Source: Anseranas semipalmata (taxonomy: Eukaryota; Chordata; Aves; Anseriformes; Anseranatidae). From it: a stretch of DNA of 64,000 nt. Position numbers and translations under genes: made by a program. The stretch spans positions 810,257-874,256 of the forward strand of contig VXAA01006526.1 in the NCBI GenBank assembly GCA_013399115.1, in the 5' to 3' direction. A model generated the notes under the pieces. That model worked only from the letters and a program-made list of their open reading frames with translations, ran no database searches and was not told the origin of the DNA. Positions 36,823 to 50,022 of this stretch are shown here, piece after piece (within the stretch, counting starts at the first letter, position 1; each line of letters begins with the position of its first letter).

Positions 36823-38099
36823 GCTATTCTCAATGGAAGATTAATCCAGAAATAGGCTCTACATTTTCTACTCATTTACCCAGCATAAGAATTTATTAAA
36901 TAGTTCCAAAAACTGCAAGAGTTGGGGAGCTTTCCTGTGACAGTTGTGCCATACTTTATCCCTTTCCTTTTCTGTTCTACTATTTTTCTGCTTTACCTGA
37001 TAGCTTCACTGAAAAAAAGCTGAGTGTAAAAGAGTTGGAAGGTTCATATTTTTCTGTAGACTTAAGAAAATAAAGATGAAAAGGACTTAATATTTTTGTT
37101 TTATTTCTCTCACTTTTTGGCTGAACCATCACTCGGGCTTGCTTAGAAAAATGTTAGGGAAAGATTTTTTCCGGAAGTGTATAAATTTTATTGGCTTTTA
37201 ATAGGGCTGCAAAATTCTAGAGAACATGACAGATTTCTTTTTTCCATTTCAAAATGGATTTTAGACCCATAGAAAATTTGACTCAATGTCCCATGAAAAA
37301 GCTTAAGGAAATTTACTGTGCATTGATTCCTATAGATACTGGTAGTATGTTTCAAGATGTTGTTTGTCATAAAGAAATTCTAGGATGATGTCCCATTGGT
37401 GGCATAGCCCAGGGAATACCAGATATTGCATCATTTTGTAATTCTGTGTCATGGATCTGTGTACTCTGAAGAGTAATTGGAAAAAAAAAAAAAAAAAAAA
37501 AAAGGATTTATTTTTCTGTTGAGAGGAGCTATTGGTGACCTGGCAGTCTGGAAACATCTTACCATTCCTGGAAAATACTCTGCTGATGAAGCTCTGAATC
37601 TTGGGAGGTCCACACTCATATCTCAGCGCAGCTGAAAGCTCTTTGTATACTGCTTGTGTACTTATTTACCTGGTGTGAGTCTCATAGGAACAGATGTAGA
37701 AAGAGGTACATGCAAAAGGGGTTAGGTCTCTCATTATTACTGAGAATCTATTAATCCGTTATGCTGAGACAAACAGTACTTCCTTGACCCCATGTCAGTG
37801 TTACAAGCATAAACACATCAGGTGTTTTGGAGAATTCAGGAAAGGAGCTATCTGCACACTTAGGCGGAAAGAGAGAAATGTGATTCACACTTACCTTAAA
37901 AACAAATGCTAACATACTGGACTTCAAGGATAAAGAGATAAACAGCCCTGTGCTAGCATGGAAGAGTATGCAGCGAATCACGCAAATTTAGACTTATCTT
38001 AAAGCCTCATCCCATGGGTATCAACAACAACAACAAATTCTCTGAGTTTACAGGGTGCCAGATTTAACTCTCAGAATAGGAAATACTGTCCTTTCATGA
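36823..38099. other. noncoding sequence, no gene recognised
   Basis: AT-rich unique sequence with an A23 tract at 37481-37503 and a short CAA repeat near 38021-38035. No gene is recognised. Confidence 0.55.
37481..37503. repeat. poly-A tract, 23 bases
   Basis: An uninterrupted A23. No polyadenylation signal or gene-like sequence sits immediately upstream, so a processed pseudogene is not supported. Confidence 0.95.
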
Positions 38100-38360
38100 T
38101 TTTCCTGGTAATCATTTTTCTTAAGGTTATTTGGCATTGTTCAAAGTGAACAGCTGTGTAGAAGTTTTTCTCCATGGATATAATTATTTTATTATAAAAA
38201 CACAAAGTGCGGAGTTGTCTTTGAACAGCCAGCTGCACTTCATCACTTTTGATAGTCTTGGATAATTTGCTGCATTATTTATTGTGCTCAGACTACTGCT
38301 TACAGGGCTTTAAGATCTTGCTGTGATTTAGACAACATTAGAAACACCATTGTGATAATA
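38100..38360. promoter_or_regulatory. candidate conserved noncoding element
   Basis: This is a non-repetitive, AT-leaning patch dense in developmental transcription-factor-like motifs: ATTGTTCAAAG (SOX-like), TAATTATTTTATTA, GATAATTTGC and repeated CAGCTG/CAGCTGC E-boxes. By texture it resembles a vertebrate enhancer. No conservation data were available, so this is a pattern judgement only. Confidence 0.2.
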
Positions 38361-39979
38361 CTTCTACACAAACTCAGGAAATTTTAAAAAGGCTAAAACT
38401 GAGCTAAAAGAGCTGAAAGTTTTCAGAAGCAGTTATTCCATATTCACCTCAGGAACATGATAAGAGGGATACAATTGCCTGCAAAAAGAATAGGTTACCT
38501 GGGGGACTTATCCATTTTTCTGACTTATATGGCTTTACTCATGGCTCCAAAACAAAACCAGTTAGTACCCTGCTCCACATTGGAGGCATCAGATTATGAA
38601 TCTGTCTGCCTCTAAATTTCCTCTTGTAGAGTTGAGTCAATTCCCCATGGTACATGGGGAGAGGTACACAGCCTCTTGTCACCTCTCTGAATAGGGAGTT
38701 CAGCTCCAAGTAGTCCCTTAAGTGAGAAGGAAACAACGTACATGCACCTTCTGATTCCCATATACGACTGTGCAAGGAAGCCTTTTATGTTTTATATACT
38801 GATGTACCACTCTGCAGACAAACTTAAAATGGTATTATCTCACGTAGCCTGGACTTTGCTGCTCAGTAGTCATCACTGCATTAATGGCAGCTTGAAATGA
38901 TATCAGCCAACCAGAAAGAAAGGACTTTCCTACATGTTACACCCACTCATATTCTTTAAACCTTTCTGGGAAACCTAAACAGATTTTTTTAGCATCTCGT
39001 TTTTCTCTGTTCACAAATATTTATATAACCAATTTTCTAAAACATTAATTAATTTATATATTTTGCTTGTACATATCTGTAGAAAGTAGTTTTTTCTTCC
39101 TGTGTTAAAACTCATTTGGAGATTCTCACTTGTGTAAATATGTAAATGTGGCTTGTGCAAAATAATATTTGGTCCTGAAGAATTACTGGTTTTGGTAGTT
39201 TTTGGTTTCCTTAGTGGCAGTTATCAGAAAGACATTAGGCTTTAGATGAACAGCTCACATTTTATGTAATTAAAAACAAATACCTGAAAAAGACAGTTGT
39301 TAAAAGCCTTATAGGTTAAAACATGCAAGCATAAAACAGTAAAGTTGAGAGAAGCAAACACATTTCACAGTTTATTTAGAAAGAGAAAGGGGTGGCCAGC
39401 TATGGAAAATTGTTTATTGAGAAATAACAGATTGATGATTTCCATTGTGTCTTTATTTCAGGTTATAATTAGGAACTCTTTTCCATTAAACATCACCCTA
39501 AATCTTTAAGCCAATGGAAACATGCTGTAACACTATGAACTTGCCAGTAAAATGGCTCAGCTAAAAGCTTACAGAGTGATAGAAGATGGATATTTAAAAG
39601 AATTTAAATGTGTAAAAGTTGTTAGATATAAATGCTAGAATGTCTGTGTGCTAGTTTTTACATACATATCTATGTGTAGATCCTTTTACCCTAGATCCCT
39701 TTTCTCACTGTTTTTGTTTGTTTGTTTTCCTTCACTGTGTCAGCAGGTTATTTAGATGTTCCATGGTAGGAGCTGTTTGAGCACATAACAAAGTGCAAGT
39801 GGTTTTCCCATTAAAGTTGTGTTTTACACAGGTGTAAACATATATACAGAGTGTAAGAAGAAATTCAAGCCTCTGGTATGTAGTATCTAACAAAAAAAAA
39901 ATGAAATATTTCTTTTCTGTATGTTAAGGGTCTCAGAGCATAATCCATGTTAAAATTCATCAGCTTTTCGTAATAAGCA
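38361..39979. other. noncoding sequence, no gene recognised
   Basis: AT-rich unique sequence with only short frames and small T-rich or TTTG tracts near 39712-39728. No gene or element is recognised. Confidence 0.55.
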
Positions 39980-40260
39980 GATATTTGTGTCTTTCAGCAT
40001 TAAGCTATGAATAAGGTGTGACACCACCAGTCCACAATTACAGCACAACTGTAAGTATCAATTTCCAGGAAATGAACATCACATCACTGTTTTGCCTTCC
40101 AAATAACTAGGTTATCTGTAATACTGATTGATAATGACAGATGCCAATATTATCACTGACTCAGTTCCCCAAGCAAGTAAAAGCTTATTAAAAATGCTGA
40201 TATTAACTGGTACAGTGTCATTAAAATAATACTCTGGAGATGTGCTGCAGTGTAAGCATT
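39980..40260. promoter_or_regulatory. candidate conserved noncoding element
   Basis: Repeat-free sequence with CACAATTAC, ACTGATTGATAATGACAG (PBX/MEIS-like TGATTGAT and TGACAG spacing) and a TGACTCA AP-1 site near 40157. The motif density suggests an enhancer. This is an inference without alignment. Confidence 0.2.
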
Positions 40261-40970
40261 AACAAAAACATTCAGCCTGTAACACTTGTCAAGGTATTTG
40301 CTTCCTGTGAATGAACACTAGTCAAACATTTTAGTATTGAACTCATCGTTCCCATTTGGACTATTTCGGGGGACATGTTTTTGCAGCTTTTTTTTAGAAG
40401 TGAACAAGAATAGAAATTTGAATAACTGGGGATGGAACTTGGAAACCATAACATGTTATTAATTTATTTTTCTGATATTTCATCAAAATGGGCAAGCTGT
40501 ATGGGCGGTAAAACTAGATTACACAATCTTCATTCAGGAAAGTACAGTTTCAAATAGGGAATGCACATGATAAACTATCCTGTAACCTTCAGGCTTACCT
40601 GGTATAATAGTATTTGCCAGATACTAGATACTGAAAATGAATTTCTAGTTAGATGCAACTATTCTGTCTGTTACTGATAACAAGATTTGGGATCCCATGT
40701 GGTTGTTTCAATATGTCAAGTTAAGTCTGTTTAATCTCCTTATGATCAAACTTCATCCTCCAGAGCAGATAGTTAAGAGTATCATGGATAGGCTTTTCTT
40801 TCTCTCTTTCTCTCTCCTTTTTTTTTTTTTTTTTTTCCCCTAAAGAGAAATGCTTTGTATCACAGTTTATGTAGCACAGGATTAAGCTTATAGGCTTCAG
40901 TGGGAGTAAAGAGAACTAGAAGAGTGTTTATACTTATATACACACACAAATGTATATATCTACAGATATC
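40261..40970. other. noncoding sequence with a pyrimidine tract
   Basis: No gene is recognised. A CT-rich then poly-T pyrimidine tract occupies 40793-40840. Confidence 0.6.
40793..40840. repeat. polypyrimidine (CTTT/CTCT) and poly-T tract
   Basis: CT-rich units lead into a run of 19 T residues (40818-40836) and four C residues. Confidence 0.93.
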
Positions 40971-41460
40971 TCACAAACTTTCCACCTGCTAGAACAGCTC
41001 TGTAGGAGGAGGCAGGAATCGAGTTTCTGACTGCTGCAGCAATGCCCTTCACGCCAGGCAAGAACAGCTTTTGCAGCCCTTGAGGGAGCAACACCAGCTC
41101 CCATGCACATCCTCATCAACTTTGTCTTTGCAAAGACAGAAAGCAGAACTAACTTCTGCATCCAGGAGATAAAGGTGCTGGAGAGGGAATCCTGAAAGAT
41201 AACTTCCTTGCAGCAGAGTTACAGCTCAACTGTATACCTTCAAGTGACAGAAATTTTTTCTTCTCTTTCCTCTGAAACGATGCCTTGGGGGACCTTTGGT
41301 AAGCACATATTGCCAGCTGCAATGGAGGAGCTGCCTGGTAGGGCAGGGCAGGATCCATTCCCTGGCTGACAGGTCACTTCCCTCCGGTGAGGGCTGCAAC
41401 AATTGTTATAGCAGCCAGATCTCAATCGCCTTTTTTATTTGGAGCACGTGAGATAGCTGT
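40971..41460. other. locally GC-richer noncoding patch
   Basis: G+C is visibly higher than in the flanks and CpGs occur near 41020, 41051, 41279, 41386, 41428 and 41446. Three minus-strand frames of 61-75 codons overlap here without recognisable domains. No exon boundary is convincing. Confidence 0.35.
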
Positions 41461-42330
41461 TCCATGCAAGAGAGTGTTCAGGGGTTGGAAATAAGACCTT
41501 GAGTGCTCTCTGATTTTTGTCTGTCCCTGCACAGTCCTGCCCTGTGAAGCATTTCTCTATAGAATAATTTTTTATCCACAATGCTGGAATTTTTGTGAAT
41601 AGAAAACACCATTTAGCAAAGAAACTGGGATTTTCTGGGGTGTGTATTGCTCCTGCTGGTGAAGCAGTAAATTCTTTGCCTAGTATACTTTGGCAAAGTG
41701 CTGAACAACATGTTCAGTAAAATGTTGTTCTTCCCCTTTCATTTCAGTTATCAGGATTCAGAAGGATTAAGGTCTTTATGTGGTGCTAACAGAAAAAAAA
41801 ATGCAAATACAACAGAATTGCCCTGAGTCCTCTCAAGAGCCCATCACTGCCTCCTAAGGTAGGTCAAACAATTTATGGAATAAAAAAAAATGAACTTTAA
41901 ATTTTAAAGATGAGTCTTACTGAAATCAGGGAACCTTCCCTATTCTTGTATGGTTACAGGCAGCGCTGGTCCTATACTTGTTCATCCAGGTACAAGGTTG
42001 AGGATTTACCCAAACTATTGGTCTTGCAATGTACCCTGAAGAGGATCAGGAATTAGGATTAGCCCTATTTCTTTGGAGAGCTCTGCTAGATCTCTTCTCC
42101 TGATCTTGCTTTATCTCTGTCTACCCCACACTTTCTCCTGGGCTCTGTAAACTGCATCATCCCTCAGGAGCAGAGCAGCCTGGGCAGTTCTCATTATACT
42201 ATATTGCTGTTCGTGTAAAACAATTAACCTCGAGCATCAAAATTAAGAACTTATGACAGGTAGGGAATCACAACTGGAGCTGAGCACCTGGCAAACTGCA
42301 GGCACCTTAACTGATAAATATCACTCTTTT

Positions 42331-42360
42331 TGTGTCTGTGTGTGTGTGTGTGTATGTGTG
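42331..42360. repeat. (TG)n microsatellite
   Basis: A TG dinucleotide tract of about 30 bp with two interruptions. Confidence 0.94.
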
Positions 42361-43611
42361 ATCCCAGCACACTTGTGAGTGATTTTTCCTGATATACTTG
42401 ACATTTAGCTTATTTGCTCAGTTATATCACAGGCTGACCATGAAGAATCAGACTTAAATCCACATTGCTTAGTTCTGATATGTTGTTTGTACTGCAAGAT
42501 ACATTTTCCATTCTCTAAGTTGATAAATACAGAGCTGATAAATATGCATTTCTGATATATTTCCACAAGCCACACCAACACTTTTTCTGCATGCTGCCAT
42601 GCCAGACAAATTCCACTGCTCAAAGTTTACTCAATTCAAATAAAAAAAACAAGATTCTGGTTTCAGTAAACATTTAAAACAGTATTGAAAGAACTGATAT
42701 GAAATTTTCACCCTGTTCTCAACCTTGTAAATGTCTGAGGTATTAAACAAAAGAGCATACCATTTCAACATGTTTCAGGTGACACTAGTTTGTTTTTTTA
42801 TTTAATTCCACACATTAGGACCAATTTCTAAAAAGAGTATTTGCTCACTTTGGGAAAGGAGGATATTGGGATACTTACAAACCCACACAAGCAAAAGTAA
42901 GATATCAGTTGAAGGTTTTTTCTACCCACACAGAAAAGTAATCATGAGCATATAGTGAAAATCAGAGTCAATAGCATTTCACAAGGTGAAATCCATGCAC
43001 AATAGCATCAAAGTAGTTTTTTGATGATTGATAAAGAAGTCAAGATTTCACAAGATCAAAAAATAATTGCCTGATTTATCATTTTCTTCTTATTTTTTTT
43101 TTTTTGCATCACTATACTTCTTAGCAGAATCCTGTTAAGGACAAACTACAGTTTATGTACTAAAGGCAGATTCTGAGATGGACATAGAATTTAGTGAACA
43201 AAGATCCTTGCATACAGTGTTATGAGGCTGTCATGGTGCCTTTCATATTCTAGATTCAGCATATTAAAATCAACATTAAAAATGTAATGAATACATTTGC
43301 ATAACAAAGCATATATTAATTCTGAATACAAAACAAACAGAAAAGTATATTGGAAGTACATCAAGAATTAGTAAGTAAATCAAGGATTTCTTAATTAGAT
43401 TTTGAACATAAAATAGAGAATATGGACATTTTATAACCTGAACAGAGTTCCAAAAAGGACCATGTGTCCCGATGCACATACATCCTCTTTATTATCAATA
43501 TAACATTAAATGAGCAAGCTTCTCCAGTCAAAGCCCCCTGTGAGCACTTATTCCGTTACTCTGCTGGAGACATCATTCATGTGTGTTTTATAGGCTTTTG
43601 CACAAAATCTA

Positions 43612-43658
43612 CTTTTTTTTTCTTTTTTCCCCCCCCTTTATATATTTTTTTTTAATTA
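43612..43658. repeat. poly-T / poly-C low-complexity tract
   Basis: T runs, a run of C residues and then T-rich sequence follow one another within about 47 bp. Confidence 0.88.
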
Positions 43659-44836
43659 AACCAAGATCCCTCACATTTGCAAATAGAAGTTGCCAGTTTA
43701 GTTGGTGGTATTTCATTTTGCATACTGGTAACAGAGTATTTCACCTATCTCATGTTTTGCCTACTCCAGGGAAGAAAAAGTGAAGAAAAAATCGAGGCAT
43801 GACATAGTTCTCCATTTTTGTCACTTAGCTGACAAGGTCAATCAGACCCCTCAGGTTCCCTGCACACTCAGTGTGATCAAGAGAGAAAAGAGCACTCCTC
43901 GAGAGTCAGAGCCAAATTCCTAAGTGCCCTGAAACTGTGTCCCCTTTCCATCTCCCAGCTATGCCCCTTAGGTTGGCACTAGAGCCAGAAATGTAAAATT
44001 CTTTCATTTTTTCTGCCTTCCTCCATCACACATGACAAACCAGGTTTCCCTGGCACATTTGGCCATAGAGAAGAACTGGAATGGGCACCTGAGGACCAGG
44101 ACTGAGTCACTCCCCACAGACATCACCAGCCCCACAGCACAGCTGTAGACTGTCACTCTTTGATGAGAGCATCAAAGAGATTTCCTCTGCTCATTGACTA
44201 CAAAGACAGCACAGGGGTATTAGCTGGGCACACTAAGTAGTTCAAATTGGGCAATTTCAATGTAGATTTGCAACAGAAGTAACAGTTTGTTTTCCTTTGT
44301 CCCATGTTATACCAAATGAAATCACTAGATTTTTCACTAGATCACAAGATTAGTAATTCACAGGCAAACTTTAGTTTACACACCTATTGCTCCTATGGGT
44401 TGCAAGACAACTTCCAGTCAGAGGGTTTTAGTCTGGATAAAAGAAGTGATTGACTTGAAAATTTTGACTATCAATGATGTGGGGATAAATATTCCAGAGA
44501 TAATAAGCTCCTTCTAAATACTATTTACAGGTACAACTAGTTTTCCTCACAAAAATTTATATCATAAACTATGGATCTAAGCATATGTAATATTAAATAA
44601 TGGTAACTATTACTTGCTGAGGAGCTGGAGCTGAGGAGCTGTTATATTCACCAGGCCCACATGATCAGGACAGAATTCACCTGTATTAATGTATTAGTTA
44701 GATCTGGAGTACACTCCTGAACCTCTTGTTTATTGAATTTCCTCACCTCTCTGAACCCCTGCTTTCATTCATGTTGCAGCAAGTCTCAGCACAGATACTG
44801 GATTCTCTGTGGACCAAGCCAAATTGAAAGATGTGC

Positions 44837-44885
44837 TCCAGCTGTGCACCCAGTGTGTTCCAGCTGTGCACCTGGTGTATTCCAG
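44837..44885. repeat. 22-bp tandem repeat, two units plus a fragment
   Basis: TCCAGCTGTGCACC begins units at 44837 and 44859, and TCCAG restarts at 44881. The two full 22-bp units differ at a few positions. The unit length is not a multiple of three, which argues against a coding repeat. Confidence 0.85.
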
Positions 44886-46130
44886 CCTGAGCCAGGTCCA
44901 GAGAAAACCACCCAAACATATATATTTTGGATCTTGAGTTATCTTCCTCTTTTCAAATGACATAATCAGCAGCGTGAAGCCAGTGCCACATAAGGAAGGT
45001 TTTCTAGGGAAAGAGGTAAGAATTCTTGGAAGATCCGACTTGCAGAGCAACTTTAAAGAACTATCAGGTTATTGTCTTCAGCAGGAGAAACCAACATTGT
45101 ACTTGGAGATGGTTTAAAAAGAAGAATACCATGTAAGTGGGTTGAGCAACTTGGTAAGTAAATACACAATTTCTAATGCACTCTCTCATACTATGTTTAT
45201 ATATATGTACTGGCACTTTTTAATGATATAACACATAGATATACTCCCTGATTGCATGCTACAATGTTAAGCCTGGGGCTAAGAGGTTCACAATTTATAA
45301 AGCATCTTCAATTACCAATGTATCTGGATGTATAAACTAGATTTATAAAGTCAATTGGTGCGTAACTTCTGTTTGAAAAGAATGATATAAAATATGTCTG
45401 GTGAAGCAATAAAAAGTACAGTATTCGGTAAAAGAAATAAAACAAGAAAATAATGAAAACAGTTCATTGAAAATGAGACAAACAAGACTGCTGCAAAAAT
45501 AGACTCCCATCCACCGTTACCAGCGCACTTCATAAATAAGCAATGGGATATAGCACAGATAACTTTTCACTGAGAAGAACGAACCATTTGTGCCCCCACA
45601 CACTGATTCATATTTTCCAAGCATGTGGTTAATGGTGGCTGAGAATCTGGTCTGGTATCATTCCCAACTTTTCCTGAGCAGAATGAACTATGAGTGAACT
45701 TCAGAAGTGACTTAATGTACAGATACCCTAAATCACTCCTGTACATCACATGTGTACTTCCCATTTGGGCATGCTCGGAGTAGCCACCAACAAGAAGAAA
45801 AAAAGGATGGTGTTTAGAAGAAACCAGCAAGAGGGAGACAGAAGAGCTAGTAATTCACAGGCAAAACACATGTACTGCACATTGAACTGAAAGGGAAAGA
45901 TTCCTTGGGTATTATTAAAGCAGAGAACCAACCAAAAAAAAAAAAAAAATCATTTGAATCACCTCAAAATGCTGTTTCTGTCCAAAGCAATCTTCTTTCT
46001 TTCTTTTCAACTGCTTAGTCCCCTGTTTTAATCTTTTTTTTTCCCCTTTTGGTTTGTGTCACTTTTGAATGAAAAATGCCTTTTCAAAACTGAAATGCAA
46101 TTTCATTTAGAAATGTGGAAATGAAACATA
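44886..46130. other. noncoding sequence, no gene recognised
   Basis: AT-rich unique sequence with A16 at 45934-45949. Frames of 60-93 codons on the minus strand have no recognisable similarity. Confidence 0.55.
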
Positions 46131-48572
46131 CTTTAACTTGGAAAATATTCATAGCAAATTTTTCAATCCTTTTTGTGTCCTTATTCTTTCTCCTTCTTTT
46201 TTTCTCAGCCAGGGTGCTAATCCGGGCAAAAATATATTATTTACCATAATGACCCCCTTTTTCTTTTTACGGGTTATATTCCTCAGTTTCCGCAGAAGCA
46301 GTTCATGTGCCCAAGTAGCTGTACCAATGATATTGGAGACACTTGTGAGTACGCAAGACTTCCAGATTGGCACGACTGGTGTGGCACAGGACAGCAGGGA
46401 ACTGTGCCCTTCCGGAGGGACAAATGGAGTTTATATAGGGTATTCAGATGTATGAAAAGATGGCATTAGAAGCTCATATTTAGGCAGCTTTTTTTCTTCT
46501 GCTTGTGTTCAAATCTCAGGTCAAGGTAATTGTTCTTTACAAAGACTTCCATGTCATCTGAGAGGGTGGTGATTCAGTTTTTGTCTTTCCTTAAAATGCT
46601 ATTAAAAATACTTCCTGCTTATTCTGACCAGCTTTGTCTACACTCTCAGTTACTTCTCTCTCATCTACTCTGGGAAGAGAAAAGCCAGTGAAAGGGTAAT
46701 GTCTGCTTCAATGCTGGGTGTTAATCTTATGCTCTGAGAAGGTTTTGTGAACAATGTGGGTAAGAAGGTCACAGAGCAGCATTTGTGCCTTAGGAATAAG
46801 CCAAAAATAAGGAAAAGGAACCAAGTGAACAAAAATATGTGTACCTGAGAAGAGACCTATGTTTTTGCCATTGATTCAGCCAACTTTGGGCATTACAAAG
46901 AGAAGTGATAAATAAAAGTCTACTTCTATTCATTCAACAACTGTTTTTCTCAAGCCATAATATTTCAGAATCAGCATAGTGCAATTTAGGGATAGAGGAG
47001 GAGGACTCTGTATGGAGCACCTTCTGTTCATGCAGTGATTTAGAAGCCATCAGCAGGCCAGAGTCTGTCTTTCTAGCTCAGACCATGCATTACATTGCAG
47101 AACTCAGCGTGAATGGACCGAATGCTGTAAAGACAGGAGACACAAAGGAGGCAACTCTGGAGGCTTTGAAGATGCAGGAGGTGTGTCAAGGTAAATAATG
47201 ATTTGCACACTTGTATGCTACACAGAATATATGCTATGGGCAATCAGCTAGAATTCCTATATTTCAAAATTAAGTTCTGCAAATGGATTCCTCGTTTTCA
47301 AAGAAATGTACGTTTTTGCACAGCTGTGCCACTTTAGAAAGAAGCCAAGGCCAGTCAGAGGGTAACTGTGACAGGGGCTGCAATCCATACCCGCCCTCTG
47401 CAGAGACATGCAAGTCTCCTCCCCTGGAGCAAGAAGGATGGGGAGAGGTGCAGCATGTGCAGTGCCTGGCTGCCACTGTACTCTGAGATAGCACCGGGGA
47501 TTTACATTGCTTTTCCTTCTAAGAAGGAAAAACCTGATTGCCCAAATGGGGAGCTTTGGGGGCCTTGTGGTTTGCTAGTTTTGCTGTTCCTTGACGGGGT
47601 ACATCGTTGCAGCCTAGCTTGAGAGCATGCCTGCATGTCTGCCAGAGCTCTCCCTTGTTTTTCAAATTGGCAGGCACCGAGTAACTTGTAGAGCAAGTGA
47701 ATTGCTTGTTCTTGCTTACATGATTCATTATTATTTTCCACAGTCATTATGAATAGAAGTAAGCCATCTGTTATAATAACAGTGTGCCTTTCACCAAGAA
47801 GCATGGCTTTAACTAGAAGTAGAAATGAATGTCACAAAAATGAGTTTGGGGATCCACATGTACATCTAAATTAGATGGCACAATAATATCAGCAATTGAT
47901 ATGTGTGTAAAACTTGCTCTGTGAGAATATTTATTATTGTTTTCAAAGAGAAACACAGTAGGCTGATACCATTGTAAATTGCTGATAACAATCTATTCAC
48001 TTGAACAAAATAAATTTTATACACTGTCCTTCAGTATGAAATCTATGTATTGTTAGACTAGTAACAAGGCAAGTAAAACCAGAATTTGATATTAAATATG
48101 CTTTTCTTTATCATTTTAAATCAGTATTAGTCATTTCCACAACAATTTAACAAAAACTGAAAAGCACTAAAAAACTTTTTGGCTTGAAAAGATTTTTTTC
48201 AATTATGTATTGAAATAATCTATAAAACAACTTGCTGTGTCTGTAAGAACAGATCTTAACTTTTCTGCAGAGCTCCTTTGGATGGACTGTTCTTAGAGTT
48301 GTAGGTTTTTTGGTGTTACTGGTGATGGTTTCTCCCCCCACCTCCCTCTTTTTTGTCATGTTTCCTTGTCTGTTGTTTGAAAGATTTATAATTGACATTA
48401 AAATAGAATTAAGAATTTTATTTCAGTTATACTTTGTCTCACTTTTTAACAATATTTACATAATCATATTTTAGGAAAAAACTAAAATGTATTCTAAGGA
48501 TGCAATTTTCACAAGTACCAGTTAATGATGCAATGTGGTAACCTATCTTCCCAAATGCTATTTTACCATTGA
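46131..48572. other. noncoding sequence with scattered CpG-bearing patches
   Basis: Two patches, about 46220-46420 and 47290-47690, carry more CpGs than their surroundings and are crossed by frames of 67-105 codons on both strands. None shows a recognisable domain or a consistent exon structure. The rest is AT-rich unique sequence. Confidence 0.45.
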
Positions 48573-48608
48573 TTTTTTGTTTGTTTGTTTGTTTGTTTGT
48601 TTGTTTTG
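48573..48608. repeat. (TTTG)n microsatellite
   Basis: About eight GTTT units in tandem. Confidence 0.95.
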
Positions 48609-49976
48609 TCTGCCTTCCCATCTATTCTTCCAGCTCAGGGATGACTTCTTTAGGTCAGAATCAACACTTGTTCTGTGTTTATGAAACATCTTAAATGGAG
48701 AAATCATCAGCAGTCTAAAGGGCTACAGCAATACTGTAATAGATAGGTGCTGTCAGATCTCATACAGTAGAAATCTGTGACACTTGTAGGTTAATCTCTT
48801 TGGGCATGTGACGTCTCAGGATGTTTTTTTAGCTCTGTGTTTAGGAATCCATGCACCCAATAGACTTGTGCAGCTGGATCAAAACAGGTTTCAAAGCACT
48901 CACCATAATGGCCAGATAGTCCAAGCCAACTGTGCAAAGTGTAACTCTCCAACATGAGCAGTATGGACCAAAGGGTACAGCACAAATGTTATATCTTATA
49001 CTTATTGTATTGTAGTCAGACTCAAGAAGAACTTTTTTTCTTTTAAATATGGGCTGAAGTGCATCAGAAAAGGAGGTATGAGTTCAATTCCTTCTTCTAG
49101 CTAAGAGAATTTTAATCCATGCCTTTCTCTCTTTTGTTAAATAGGATAAAGCCCAAAACTAAACTTCCAGCTGAGGAAGAGGCCCCAGTTTTTCTCTTTC
49201 CTAATACATTTTTAGAGTAACTTTTGTTAATAATCCTGTCTTTATGCTTACCAAGCAACTGATGACAAAATGACTTCACAAGTAGGGTGCAAGCTTTGTC
49301 ACAAGCTATGACTAGAATCCAAATGCTGTTTTCTGGGAGAGATTACACTGCAAAATAAAGAATAGCTCAGGATCTTTATCAAGATATTCTTGATACTGAT
49401 ATTTTTTCAAAAGTTTACAATATTTATTTATCAAGTGAGACTGAGTTTTGCACTGAACTAGGTGAAATACCGCAGGTCACCATCTTGCTTTAATCAGGAC
49501 ATCCCTATGAGCAAGCAGACCACCCTGTCTCATCATCCCAGGTGTGGCAGAACATTTTTTTACCTTCTTGACTAGGAACATAGGTGTGCCTGTGCAGCAT
49601 ATAATGCTCTTACCATCACATGCTTTCTGTGATTTCCCCTTCATCATTTACTTCAAAGAGGAAACAGCCTCAGATGCGTTGTGTGTTTTTCAGGGCTTGC
49701 AGGCTGCAAATTTGACTGACAGTCCTCTCATGGGTAGTACCAATTGATGCAACTCCTGTTTCTGGCTGCTCTTTGTTCTTTTGTTTATTTAACAAATCCC
49801 TTCGCTACATAGCCCCTGACTCAATTACACCAGCTCTATAATACAGGTGCAAGGAGGGGATGAACAGCTAAGAATATGTGCTGCTTATGAAGGAAGGAAA
49901 GAAGTGCCTGTGGTATCATTAGCTGCCCAGGTTTGCAAAAGGTGTAGAAATATTTTTTGAAGAATGATTTGTGATC
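48609..49976. other. noncoding sequence, no gene recognised
   Basis: Unique AT-rich sequence. Only short frames are present, and no element or RNA gene is recognised. Confidence 0.55.
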
Positions 49977-50022
49977 AGACTGGATTTGGAGGAACTGGAA
50001 GATGATGGACGTAAAAAATAAT
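49977..50022 (+). repeat. copy 1 of a local 46-bp repeat pair
   Basis: This segment matches 51689-51734 with four mismatches over 46 bp and no gaps. Both copies can be read in one frame giving a similar acidic peptide (core DLE-LEDDG), and in this copy the frame ends at a TAA just after it. Flanking similarity on the left is weak and on the right absent. The family is not recognised. Confidence 0.75.

Larger units (their letters stand above)
41461..44836. other. noncoding sequence, no gene recognised
   Basis: Unique sequence with a TG repeat (42331-42360) and a T/C low-complexity tract (43612-43658). Frames are short. A doubled GCTGAGGAGCTG motif occurs near 44617-44641. No gene is recognised. 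Confidence 0.55.

Noticed and set aside
37481..37503. Poly-A23 as a retroposed transcript tail
   Set aside because: The upstream sequence has no AATAAA close to the tract and no gene-like content.
38165..38185. CTCCATGGATATAA shared with 60749-60762
   Set aside because: The match is about 15 bp and the flanks are unrelated, so it is probably coincidence.
41470..41500. GGGGTTGGAAATAAGACCTT as a CR1 tail
   Set aside because: A gapped short match with no terminal 8-bp repeats nearby.
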